Both the position numbers and the translations under genes were made by a program. This document shows, one piece after another, positions 50,521 to 58,334 of a DNA stretch of 64,000 bases. The notes below the pieces were generated by a model. That model ran no database searches. It was not told where the DNA came from and was given only the letters and a program-made list of their open reading frames with translations. The DNA is from Pedobacter sp. Leaf250 (GTDB taxonomy: Bacteria; Bacteroidota; Bacteroidia; Sphingobacteriales; Sphingobacteriaceae), in NCBI RefSeq assembly GCF_920984735.1, contig NZ_CAKLBU010000009.1, forward strand, positions 62,001 to 126,000. The letters are read 5' to 3'. Position 1 is the stretch's first letter. The number at the start of each line of letters is the position of its first letter.

Positions 50521-51423
50521 ATGAAAAGGTTATTAAGCAAAGGATTGGTTGTTTTAGCTGCAACAGCAATGATCACAACCTTAAGTATTGAAAGCGTTTC
50601 GGCACAACGTCCAAGTCGGGGTGGAGGCAGTGGCTCATCAAGTGGCGGAGGTGGCAGGCCCAGTTCTGTTGCGCCTTCAAGGGGTGGTTCATCAAGACAA
50701 CCATCTATGCAAGCTCCATCAAACAATAGAATTTCGCAAGCACCGAATAGAGGTTCAGGCAGGCCGGTAGACCAAGGGTTTAGTCGCCAAACTCCGGGTA
50801 GACCAGAACGTCCGGGATACAGTTACAATAGACCAGGTTACAACAGGCCAGGGTATCGCCCAGGTACTAATTACAGGCCAGGTTTTGGCTATCGTTCGGG
50901 ATTTGGAAGGCCATATTACCGTCCTTATTATAGCTATTATAATTTTTACAGGCCATTTTTAGGTTTCAGAATTGGCGTGTTGCCATACGGCTATTATCCA
51001 TTTAATTATGGCCCAAATCAGTTTTATTATTCTGGCGGGTTGTTCTATCAACAAAATAATAATCAATATGAGGTTGTGGTTCCACCTGTTGGTGCAGAGG
51101 TTCCGAACTTACCACAAGATGCGAATTTGGTTACCATTGATGGCGTTGATTATTACGAGTATAAAGGTGTTTATTACACGCAAGGCCAAAATGCAGATGG
51201 TGCAACTGTTTATATTGTTGCCGGCAAAGATGGCGTATTAAATACTACTGATGGCCCGATTGATACGCATCAAATAGGAGAGATTATTACACAGTTGCCA
51301 GAAGGTTGCAGAGAAGTAACCATTAAAAATGAGAAATATTTCGTATCTCCCAATGATGTTTACTATGAAGAAGTAGTTGATGGAAATAAAGTTTCGTATC
51401 GTGTTATTGGTAAGTTGTTTTAA
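50521..51423 (+). CDS. Tyr/Pro/Gly-rich exported protein, DUF6515-like
   Basis: A 300-residue exported protein. The signal peptide (about 1-27, SVSAQ) is followed by an R/S/G-rich stretch (about 30-95) and then a run of NRPGY/YRPG repeats up to about 155. The folded C-terminal half contains PYGYYPFNYGPNQFYYSGGL, VVVPPVGAEVPNLP, two copies of a short G-V-x-Y-Y-E/T-x-K/G unit (GVDYYEYKGVYYTQG), and a terminal strand. I match it tentatively to DUF6515. The start is the ATG at 50521 with an aaacacacaa leader; an upstream in-frame ATG at 50458 lacks a signal peptide. Confidence 0.78.
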   Translation: MKRLLSKGLVVLAATAMITTLSIESVSAQRPSRGGGSGSSSGGGGRPSSVAPSRGGSSRQPSMQAPSNNRISQAPNRGSGRPVDQGFSRQTPGRPERPGYSYNRPGYNRPGYRPGTNYRPGFGYRSGFGRPYYRPYYSYYNFYRPFLGFRIGVLPYGYYPFNYGPNQFYYSGGLFYQQNNNQYEVVVPPVGAEVPNLPQDANLVTIDGVDYYEYKGVYYTQGQNADGATVYIVAGKDGVLNTTDGPIDTHQIGEIITQLPEGCREVTIKNEKYFVSPNDVYYEEVVDGNKVSYRVIGKLF

Positions 51424-51442
51424 ATGATTGACCAAAAAATTA

Positions 51443-51487
51443 AAATTAGCCGTTTCAATATTAAATTGGAACGGCTAATTTATTTAA
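51443..51487. terminator. Hairpin after the DUF6515-like gene
   Basis: The perfect 12-bp stem aaattagccgtt / aacggctaattt with a 15-nt loop, followed by an AT-rich, not pure-T, stretch. It ends just before the next promoter box. Confidence 0.75.
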
Positions 51488-51497
51488 TCAAATTCTA

Positions 51498-51505
51498 TAC
51501 TTTTG
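51498..51505 (+). promoter_or_regulatory. TAnnTTTG promoter box for the phytase-esterase-like lipoprotein
   Basis: TACTTTTG. An apparent TTG start at 51503 is inside the box, so the next TTG at 51524 is the likely start. Confidence 0.6.
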
Positions 51506-51523
51506 CCATCAAACCATTTCGAT

Positions 51524-52687
51524 TTGACAAAAATATTCTCAAAAATTTCCCTTTTTTATTTTGCCGCTATAGTAGTACTTTCTTCATGTTCCACTACCAA
51601 AAATATTGCTGGTAGCAGTAGGGAAACTTCTATTTCATCAGTAAAATTTTTGAGCGAATACATTATGCCACTTAATGGTACTTTTCAAAACACCTTAGTT
51701 GGAGGGTTATCTGGTATTGATTATGATGCGAAAAAAAATCAATATTATTTAATAAGTGATGATCCATCGCAGTTTAGTCCGGCGAGAATTTATACCGCTA
51801 AAATCGATCTTAAAGAAAATAAAATTGATACCATAAAAATTACCGACGTTACATTTATTTTACAGGAGGATGGATCACAATATCCGAAATATCAATACGG
51901 CAAAAACTCAAAGGCCGATGGAGAATCGGTGCGTTATAATCCATTAAACCAAACTTTTGTTTGGAGCAACGAAGGCGAGAGATTGTTTCGTAAAACCGAT
52001 ACAACCATTGTTCAGCCCACTTTAACTTTCATTAGCTCAACAGGAAAATATTTAGATACCGTTCCGCTGCCTGCAGGTTTTCAAATCACAAAGCAAAAAT
52101 ATGGAGTTCGTAAAAATGCTTTTTTCGAAGGATTAAGTTATGCGGATGATTATAAAACCTTGTATGCTAGTTTGGAGGAACCACTCTACCAGGATGGCGA
52201 GCAGTCGCATTTTCAATTTGATAAAGCACTCACTAGAATTTTAAAGTTTGATGTAAAAAGCAAAAAAAATGTTGCTCAATATGCTTACAATTTGGATGCT
52301 TTGCCCATCAACCCTACAGCTGAAAGCGATTGGAATATAAATGGGATTTCAGAGATTTTGACCATAAACAATCATACTTTGTTGGTAATGGAAAGAGCCT
52401 GGGCAAAAGGGCGAGAAGATCATTCATTTGTTAAACTGTATTTGGTTGATTTGAATGATGCTGAAAACGTGATCAACAATCCATCTTTTATAAAAAATCC
52501 ACCAAAGCCATTGATTAAAAAATTACTTTTTAATTTCGATAGCCTGAACATGCACATCGATAACATTGAAGGAATAACTTTTGGACCAAAATTGCCAAAC
52601 GGAAATAATACTTTGGTTTTTTGTGTTGATAATAATTTTGGAAAAGCCCAAGTTCAACAATTTTTTCTGTTTGAGGTGATGCCTTAA
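51524..52687 (+). CDS. Esterase-like activity of phytase family lipoprotein
   Basis: A 387-residue predicted lipoprotein with lipobox LSSC about 22 residues in (KISLFYFAAIVVLSSCS). The mature protein is a six-bladed propeller-like domain of the phytase-like esterase family: GGLSGIDYDAKKNQYYLISD near the start, ADGESVRYNPLNQTFVWSNE, FFEGLSYADDYKTLYASLEE and NIEGITFGPKLPNGNNTLVF near the end. Members hydrolyse phospho- or carboxyl-esters or have lost activity. I start at the TTG at 51524 because the TTG at 51503 lies in the promoter box. Monocistronic. Confidence 0.85.
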   Translation: MTKIFSKISLFYFAAIVVLSSCSTTKNIAGSSRETSISSVKFLSEYIMPLNGTFQNTLVGGLSGIDYDAKKNQYYLISDDPSQFSPARIYTAKIDLKENKIDTIKITDVTFILQEDGSQYPKYQYGKNSKADGESVRYNPLNQTFVWSNEGERLFRKTDTTIVQPTLTFISSTGKYLDTVPLPAGFQITKQKYGVRKNAFFEGLSYADDYKTLYASLEEPLYQDGEQSHFQFDKALTRILKFDVKSKKNVAQYAYNLDALPINPTAESDWNINGISEILTINNHTLLVMERAWAKGREDHSFVKLYLVDLNDAENVINNPSFIKNPPKPLIKKLLFNFDSLNMHIDNIEGITFGPKLPNGNNTLVFCVDNNFGKAQVQQFFLFEVMP

Positions 52688-52759
52688 TCGTCGGAGGTCT
52701 GAAGTTTGGAAGTCGGGAAAAAACTAATCAGTGTAAGCCAATAATCTGTATAAGGAAAA

Positions 52760-53425
52760 ATGAGTAATATAAAAGCATTATTGTTTGATTTGGATGGAAC
52801 CTTAATTGATTCGGAAAAATTTCATTTCGATTGTTGGAATGAGTTCCTTTCGCAATACCATGTTGCGCTTGATTTTAAAGATTGGCTAAGTAATTATGCA
52901 GGTATCCCTTTGCCACAAAATGCAAAAACAATTATTGGTAAATTTAAAATTGAGGAGAACTTAGAAGAATTTATCGAAAAAAGAGAGCAGCTTACCTACG
53001 ATGGATTTAGGACAAAAGATATTGCACTTATGCCCTTTGCGTTAGATTTTATTGAATATTTCTATGATAAAGGATTAACTCTTGCGGTGGTTACTGCAAG
53101 TCCGAGGATAGATGTTGAGGCCGTATTTGAAAGAAACGGACTGGCCAAATATTTCAGCCTATTCATCACCAGAACTGATGTAAGCAAAAGCAAACCTGAT
53201 CCTGAAAGTTATAACATTTGCGTTGAAAAACTCGGCTTGCAAAAAAACGAATGCATTGTGTTTGAAGATACCGTAAACGGAGTTAAATCGGCTATGGCTG
53301 CAGGAATAACTACCTATGCAATTCAAAATAATATCAGGGCGCACCAGAAATTAAAAATGGCTGATCAGTTATTTCTGAATTTTTCTCACGCAAAATCTTA
53401 CATCCTAGATCAAGGAATACTTTAG
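52760..53425 (+). CDS. HAD-IA family phosphatase
   Basis: A 221-residue cytoplasmic HAD hydrolase. Motif I LLFDLDGTLID holds D10 (nucleophile) and D12. The helical cap (about 18-85) is of the beta-phosphoglucomutase/DOG type. Motif II is VVTASPR, motif III has the lysine in SKSKPDPESYN, and motif IV is VFEDTVNGVKSAMAAGI. It probably acts on a small phosphorylated sugar or nucleotide; the exact substrate is not evident. Monocistronic, 72 nt after the previous gene. Confidence 0.92.
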   Translation: MSNIKALLFDLDGTLIDSEKFHFDCWNEFLSQYHVALDFKDWLSNYAGIPLPQNAKTIIGKFKIEENLEEFIEKREQLTYDGFRTKDIALMPFALDFIEYFYDKGLTLAVVTASPRIDVEAVFERNGLAKYFSLFITRTDVSKSKPDPESYNICVEKLGLQKNECIVFEDTVNGVKSAMAAGITTYAIQNNIRAHQKLKMADQLFLNFSHAKSYILDQGIL

Positions 53426-53590
53426 CATTTTAAAAACGGCGTAGGAGAATTATATCGTGGAGTCAACTTTTAATCACCAATATTAAAACAAGGTTAGATA
53501 ATATCAGGTTCAATACTTTTTCATTGTAAAATTGTGCTTTTTATACTTAAGCATAAAGCATTTGACTTTCAGCTTTCGGCCTTTTTTCCC

Positions 53591-53598
53591 TACATTTG
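53591..53598 (+). promoter_or_regulatory. TAnnTTTG promoter box for lpdA
   Basis: TACATTTG, with TTTC 20 nt upstream as a loose -33. The apparent TTG start at 53596 falls inside the box; the ATG at 53623 is the real start. Confidence 0.6.
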
Positions 53599-53622
53599 GC
53601 TAATCAAAATTCTCAAGAAATT

Positions 53623-55029
53623 ATGCAATACGATGTCGTTGTTATCGGTTCAGGGCCGGGCGGTTATGTTGGCGCAATCCGTTGTGCCCAGTTAGGTTTA
53701 AAAACTGCCGTTATCGAAAAATATAAAACTTTTGGAGGTACTTGCTTAAATGTAGGTTGTATCCCATCGAAAGCTTTATTAGATTCATCAGAGCACTTCC
53801 ACAACGCTGCTCACACATTTACTACTCATGGTATCGACTTAAAAAATCTTAAAGTAAACATGCCACAAATGATCGCCCGTAAAGACGATGTTGTGGCTCA
53901 AAATACTGCCGGTATCACTTATCTATTCAAGAAAAATAAAATTGATTCTTACGAGGGAGTTGGTTCTTTCGTAGATAAAAATACCGTATTAGTAACTAAA
54001 TCTGATGGTTCTACTGAAACTTTAACCGCTAAAAATGTAATCATTGCTACAGGTTCTAAACCAACGGCTTTGCCATTTTTACCAATAGATAAAAAACGGA
54101 TTATTACTTCTACAGAAGCTTTAAACATTAAAGAAGTTCCAAAATCTATGGTGGTTATCGGTGGTGGTGTAATCGGTTTAGAGTTAGGATCTGTTTACGC
54201 CCGTTTGGGTACAAAAGTTTCTGTAGTTGAGTTTTTGCCATCAATTATTGCAACAATGGATGCAGGTTTGGGTAAAGAACTTCAACGTGTATTGAAGAAA
54301 AACCTAGGCATGGAATTTTACATGGGCCATAAAGTTACTGGCGCTACCACAAAAGGTAAAACCGTAACCGTAACTGCCGAAACTCCAAAAGGTGAAACCA
54401 TTTCTTTAGATGCTGATTATTGTATCGTGGCTGTTGGTCGTACCGCTTATTCTGAAGGTTTAGGATTGGATAAAATTGGAATCACAGTAGAAGAAAGAGG
54501 GAAAAAAATTCCGGTAAATGAGCATTTAGAAACTTCAGTTCCTGGTGTTTATGCTATTGGTGATGTAATTACAGGTGCAATGTTGGCTCACAAGGCAGAA
54601 GATGAAGGTACTTATGTTGCAGAAACCATCGCAGGACAAAAACCACATATCAATTATAATTTAATTCCTGGAGTAGTTTATACCTGGCCTGAAGTTGCAT
54701 CTGTAGGTTTAACTGAAGAGCAATTAAAAGAAAAAGGCACAAAATATAAAGCGGGTTCATTCCCGTTCAAAGCAAGTGGACGTGCAAAGGCAAGTATGGA
54801 TACCGATGGTTTCATTAAAGTTTTGGCCGATGCCGCAACAGATGAAGTTTTAGGAGTACACATGATTGGTCCTCGTGCTGCGGATATGATTGCCGAAGCG
54901 GTAATTGCAATGGAATTCCGTGCATCTGCAGAAGATATAGCCCGTACCTGTCATGCTCACCCAACTTATACTGAAGCGTTAAAAGAAGCTGCTTTAGCTG
55001 CAACAGATAACAGAGCAATCCATATTTAA
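53623..55029 (+). CDS. lpdA: Dihydrolipoyl dehydrogenase
   Basis: E3 component that reoxidises dihydrolipoamide in the pyruvate, 2-oxoglutarate and branched-chain dehydrogenases and in glycine cleavage. The 468-residue protein starts YDVVVIGSGPGGYVGAIR (FAD site), has the redox disulfide C41/C46 in GGTCLNVGCIPSK, the NAD site VIGGGVIGLELGSV, VYAIGDVITGAMLAHKAEDE, and the C-terminal H-x-x-x-x-E active site in HAHPTYTEALKEA. It serves gcvT at 10886 as well as other complexes. Transcribed alone; a terminator follows. Confidence 0.97.
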   Translation: MQYDVVVIGSGPGGYVGAIRCAQLGLKTAVIEKYKTFGGTCLNVGCIPSKALLDSSEHFHNAAHTFTTHGIDLKNLKVNMPQMIARKDDVVAQNTAGITYLFKKNKIDSYEGVGSFVDKNTVLVTKSDGSTETLTAKNVIIATGSKPTALPFLPIDKKRIITSTEALNIKEVPKSMVVIGGGVIGLELGSVYARLGTKVSVVEFLPSIIATMDAGLGKELQRVLKKNLGMEFYMGHKVTGATTKGKTVTVTAETPKGETISLDADYCIVAVGRTAYSEGLGLDKIGITVEERGKKIPVNEHLETSVPGVYAIGDVITGAMLAHKAEDEGTYVAETIAGQKPHINYNLIPGVVYTWPEVASVGLTEEQLKEKGTKYKAGSFPFKASGRAKASMDTDGFIKVLADAATDEVLGVHMIGPRAADMIAEAVIAMEFRASAEDIARTCHAHPTYTEALKEAALAATDNRAIHI

Positions 55030-55058
55030 ATCGATGGTCTGTTTTACAGATCGATAAC

Positions 55059-55088
55059 AAAAGCCGATAAGAGATTATCGGCTTTTTT
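55059..55088 (+). terminator. Intrinsic terminator of lpdA
   Basis: aaaagccgataa / ttatcggcttttttt hairpin with a 4- to 6-nt loop and a seven-T run. Confidence 0.9.
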
Positions 55089-55111
55089 TGTAAAAGAATT
55101 TTAAGACACAT

Positions 55112-55150
55112 CGTCATTTCAACCGCAGCGGAGAAATCTTTTAATAAGCT
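55112..55150 (+). repeat. Family A hairpin repeat, TTTC-stem variant
   Basis: CGTC, ATTTC / GAAAT outer stem, CCGC / GCGG inner stem, tail CTTTTAATAAGC. A third stem type with the same head. Confidence 0.7.
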
Positions 55151-55188
55151 GTTTTTAAAATTTGGGCATGCCCCAAGCTACGCAAGGG

Positions 55189-55250
55189 TCGGGCTATTCA
55201 TTACAATCTTTTTTGAAGAAAAATCAAAAAAGAATTTCCACTACTATCCC
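55189..55250 (-). repeat. Family B element, copy 6 (reverse orientation)
   Basis: On the minus strand: GGGATAGTAGTGGAAATTC, TTTTTTGA / TCAAAAAA inner arms, AGATTGTAATGAATAGCCCG at the end. It forms a near-perfect 62-nt hairpin. Confidence 0.75.
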
Positions 55251-55388
55251 TCATGCAAAACCGAAACCAAAATCTCCTTAGTTTAACTCATCCACTTTTA
55301 AGCTTTCCTCTTGTAACTTCCTGCCTTTCCTACAATTCCTTAACAAAATGATAACAATAACAGGCTAAAAAACAATGTTTTGCGAATT

Positions 55389-55396
55389 TATTTTTG
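55389..55396 (+). promoter_or_regulatory. TAnnTTTG promoter box for the choice-of-anchor I gene
   Basis: TATTTTTG, 22 nt before the ATG at 55419. Confidence 0.55.
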
Positions 55397-55418
55397 CGGT
55401 TCAGATATTAAATAAACC

Positions 55419-56948
55419 ATGAACTGTAAAAAACTTTTCGTTGCCTTCATGATGGCTTCGATCGCTTTAACTGCTTGTAAAAAAACAACAGCACCTATTG
55501 AAGAGCCAGCACAAATCGTTGCCGAAGATATTGCGAGTTTCAAAGAAACAGCATCAATAGATTTAGGTGGAGAAACTGCAGCAGAAATTACTGCTTACGA
55601 TCCTTCAACCAAAAAACTTTTTGTAGTAAGTAATGATGGTGGCGCAAAAGTCGAAGTGCTGGATCTTTCCAGTTATCCAACAGTAACAAAATTAAAAACA
55701 TTAACTTTTGTAAATAATGCAGGGATAAATAGTGTTGCAGTTAGCAATGGTTTATTGGCTATTGCATTAGATGGAGCTAGTAAACAAGGTAATGGTGATG
55801 TGGTGGTTTTAAAAACATCAGATTTATCAGAAGTTAAAAAAATTACCGTTGGTGCTATGCCCGATATGGTTACTTTTAGTCCGGATGGAAATTACATTCT
55901 TTCTGCGAATGAAGGCGAGCCAAATGATGAATATACCATAGATCCAATCGGAACGGTATCCATCATCAATATAAAGGATAATTATTCAGTTAAAACGCTC
56001 GATTTTTCTGCTTTCGAATCGCAGAAGGCTACTTTGGTAGCCGGAGGTTTCAGGATTTATGGTCCGAAAGCAAGCTTTGCTCAAGATATCGAGCCAGAAT
56101 ATATAGCGGTAAGCTCCGATTCGAAAAAAGCTTATGTAACCCTGCAAGAAAACAACGGTGTTGCAGAGGTTGATATTGTTGCCGGAACAATTACCAAAAT
56201 TAATCCTTTAGGCACAAGGGATATCAGTTTGGCCGAAAATGCTTGGGATGTTAGCGACGACGAAAAGAGTGGGAAGAAGATTCAATTGGAAACCTGGCCC
56301 ATTAAGGCTTTCTATTTACCTGATGCCATTTCGTATTTCAGCACTGGTGGTACATCATATTTAGCTTTGGCAAATGAAGGCGATACCAGAGCTTGGAAAG
56401 GTTATGATGAAGAAGCAAGAGTGAAAAGTTTGAAATTAGATCCTACCAAATTTCCTACTGCTGCAACTTTACAATTAGATGCCAACTTGGGCAGACTAAC
56501 GGTAACCAAAGCATTTGGCGATATCGACGGCGATGGCGATTATGATGAACTTTATGCTACAGGTGGCAGAAGCATGAGCATTATAAATGCAAATACAGGC
56601 GCTTTGATAGCAAATGTGGGCAAAGATTTGGAACAACGCGTTATTGATGCAGGTAAATATGATGATACCCGTTCCGATAACAAAGGTGTAGAAGTTGAGG
56701 GGGTAACAGTTGAGGAGGTAAATGGTAAAACGTTGGCTTTTATTGGTATGGAGCGTGTAGATATGATCGCTGTTTACGATGTAAGTACGCCGGCATCTCC
56801 GAAATTCGTCCAGTTATTCGCTACAGGAGATGCTCCGGAAGGATTGTTATTTGTAAAGCCGAAAGATAGTCCGAATGGTAGAAGTTTATTAATTGTTGCC
56901 AGTGAAGGCGATGGAGTGGTTAAATTTTTCCAGCCTAATAGAATATAA
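55419..56948 (+). CDS. Choice-of-anchor I family lipoprotein
   Basis: A 509-residue predicted lipoprotein with lipobox LTAC at residues 17-20. The mature part is a propeller-like choice-of-anchor I domain, recognised from repeated strands such as LFVVSNDGGAKVEVLDLSSY, MVTFSPDGNYILSANEGEPN, AYVTLQENNGVAEVDI, and the Ca-binding-like DIDGDGDYDELYATGG followed by GVEVEGVTVEEVNGKTLAFI. Homologues are secreted or surface proteins linked to phosphate or DNA metabolism by name only. No catalytic residue can be assigned. Monocistronic with a strong terminator. Confidence 0.9.
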   Translation: MNCKKLFVAFMMASIALTACKKTTAPIEEPAQIVAEDIASFKETASIDLGGETAAEITAYDPSTKKLFVVSNDGGAKVEVLDLSSYPTVTKLKTLTFVNNAGINSVAVSNGLLAIALDGASKQGNGDVVVLKTSDLSEVKKITVGAMPDMVTFSPDGNYILSANEGEPNDEYTIDPIGTVSIINIKDNYSVKTLDFSAFESQKATLVAGGFRIYGPKASFAQDIEPEYIAVSSDSKKAYVTLQENNGVAEVDIVAGTITKINPLGTRDISLAENAWDVSDDEKSGKKIQLETWPIKAFYLPDAISYFSTGGTSYLALANEGDTRAWKGYDEEARVKSLKLDPTKFPTAATLQLDANLGRLTVTKAFGDIDGDGDYDELYATGGRSMSIINANTGALIANVGKDLEQRVIDAGKYDDTRSDNKGVEVEGVTVEEVNGKTLAFIGMERVDMIAVYDVSTPASPKFVQLFATGDAPEGLLFVKPKDSPNGRSLLIVASEGDGVVKFFQPNRI

Positions 56949-56970
56949 GCAATTTTAATATTGAAGATTA

Positions 56971-56995
56971 AAAACCGCCTTTGGGCGGTTTTTTT
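56971..56995 (+). terminator. Intrinsic terminator after the choice-of-anchor I gene
   Basis: aaaaccgcc / gggcggtttttt hairpin with a T7 run. Confidence 0.93.
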
Positions 56996-57131
56996 GTTTA
57001 GCAGTTTTCGTAAAACATCAATAATTATCTCACTCTGTTTTATTAGCGTAAAATGATAAATACATCTTTCATTTGCCATTTGATTTGAGGAACTTTGCGG
57101 CGTAATCCCGTTCATATAATAAAATTAAATT

Positions 57132-58334
57132 TTGGAAGATAATAGCGCATATCAGGAAATAGAAAATCAGTCGGAAGTTAAACCTGAAATAGCCCAAAGT
57201 TCTCCAAACAGAATCCGCTTAGCTGTTTCTTTATTTTATTTTGGGCAAGGAATTGCATTTGCATCCTGGGCCAGTCGAATTCCCGATATTAAACACAGTT
57301 TAAATCTATCTGACGGCCAACTGGGTAGCATTTTGTTAGCACTTCCATTAGGTCAATTGGTTACTATGCCCATTTCTGGCGGATTGGTAACTAAATATGG
57401 CAGTAAAGCCATTCTTACCATTACAGCACCTTTGTATGTTTTGGCCTTAAGTAATTTAGGTTTGGCTACCGCATCGTGGCACTTGGCTGCATTCCTGTTT
57501 TTATTTGGGGTAATTGGAAATATGTGCAATATTGCTGTTAACACACAAGGCTCTGAAGCAGAAAAGTTATTCGGCCGACCAATTATGACTTCCTTTCATG
57601 GTGCGTGGAGTATTGCAGGTTTTACAGGTGCTTTAGTAGGTTTGTTAATGGTTAATCTTCATATTGTTCCTTATCATCATTTTTGGATCGTTGTGGCATT
57701 GATTTTTATAAATGTATTTTTTAATTATAAACACCTTGTTCCTGGTAAGGGTAATCGGGAAGAACGAAAAGGAAAGCTGTTTGTAAAGCCTGAAGGGATA
57801 TTGTTACAGCTGGGCATAATCGGTTTTTGTAGTATGGCAACCGAAGGTGCAATGTTTGATTGGAGCGGAGTTTATTTTAAGGAAATTGTGAAAGCCCCAT
57901 CTTCTTTAGTGATTTTAGGTTATGCCTCATTTATGGTAATGATGGCTACAGGAAGGTTTGTGGGAGATAAAATTATTGCCAGGTTGGGCAGAAAGAAAAC
58001 CATCCAAATTAGTGGTTTAATTATTTCAACAGGAATGTTTCTTTCAGTTTTTCTACCTTATATTGTTCCAGCAACTATTGGTTTTATGCTGGTTGGAGTA
58101 GGGGTTTCGAGTATTGTGCCAACGGTTTACAGTGTTGCAGGTAAGAACGGAAAAATTTCGGCTGGTATGGCCATCGCAATGGTTTCGAGTGTAAGTTATC
58201 TGGGTTTTTTAATGGGGCCGCCGCTAATTGGGTATATTTCTGCTTTGTCTAGTTTGCAATATTCGTATGCTGTAATTGGAATATTTGGATTATTGGTTAG
58301 CTTTTTGGTAACAAAGATAAAAGCTATTGAGTAG
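57132..58334 (+). CDS. MFS transporter (YbjJ-like)
   Basis: A 400-residue major facilitator with 12 predicted helices in two six-helix halves split by a short loop (about 195-215). SLFYFGQGIAFASWASRIPD in helix 1, then MNIAVNTQGSEAEKLFGRP-like signature residues (here CNIAVNTQGSEAEKLFGRP) and FHGAWSIAGFTGAL, match the YbjJ group of sugar/unknown transporters. The start is TTG at 57132, just after TAAATTTTG, which resembles a promoter box with one extra base; no ATG alternative exists nearby. Its end overlaps the convergent metalloenzyme gene by 11 nt. Confidence 0.9.
   Translation: MEDNSAYQEIENQSEVKPEIAQSSPNRIRLAVSLFYFGQGIAFASWASRIPDIKHSLNLSDGQLGSILLALPLGQLVTMPISGGLVTKYGSKAILTITAPLYVLALSNLGLATASWHLAAFLFLFGVIGNMCNIAVNTQGSEAEKLFGRPIMTSFHGAWSIAGFTGALVGLLMVNLHIVPYHHFWIVVALIFINVFFNYKHLVPGKGNREERKGKLFVKPEGILLQLGIIGFCSMATEGAMFDWSGVYFKEIVKAPSSLVILGYASFMVMMATGRFVGDKIIARLGRKKTIQISGLIISTGMFLSVFLPYIVPATIGFMLVGVGVSSIVPTVYSVAGKNGKISAGMAIAMVSSVSYLGFLMGPPLIGYISALSSLQYSYAVIGIFGLLVSFLVTKIKAIE

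Larger units (their letters stand above)
55030..55418. other. Repeat-rich region between lpdA and the choice-of-anchor I gene
   Basis: 389 nt. It holds the lpdA terminator (55059), a family A repeat (55112), the gggcatgcccc palindrome (about 55164), family B copy 6 (55189) and a promoter box (55389). Confidence 0.6.

Noticed and set aside
50451..50726. 91-codon minus-strand Pro/Leu-rich frame
   Set aside because: It is the reverse of the Gly/Ser/Arg-rich coding stretch at 50521 and reflects that composition.
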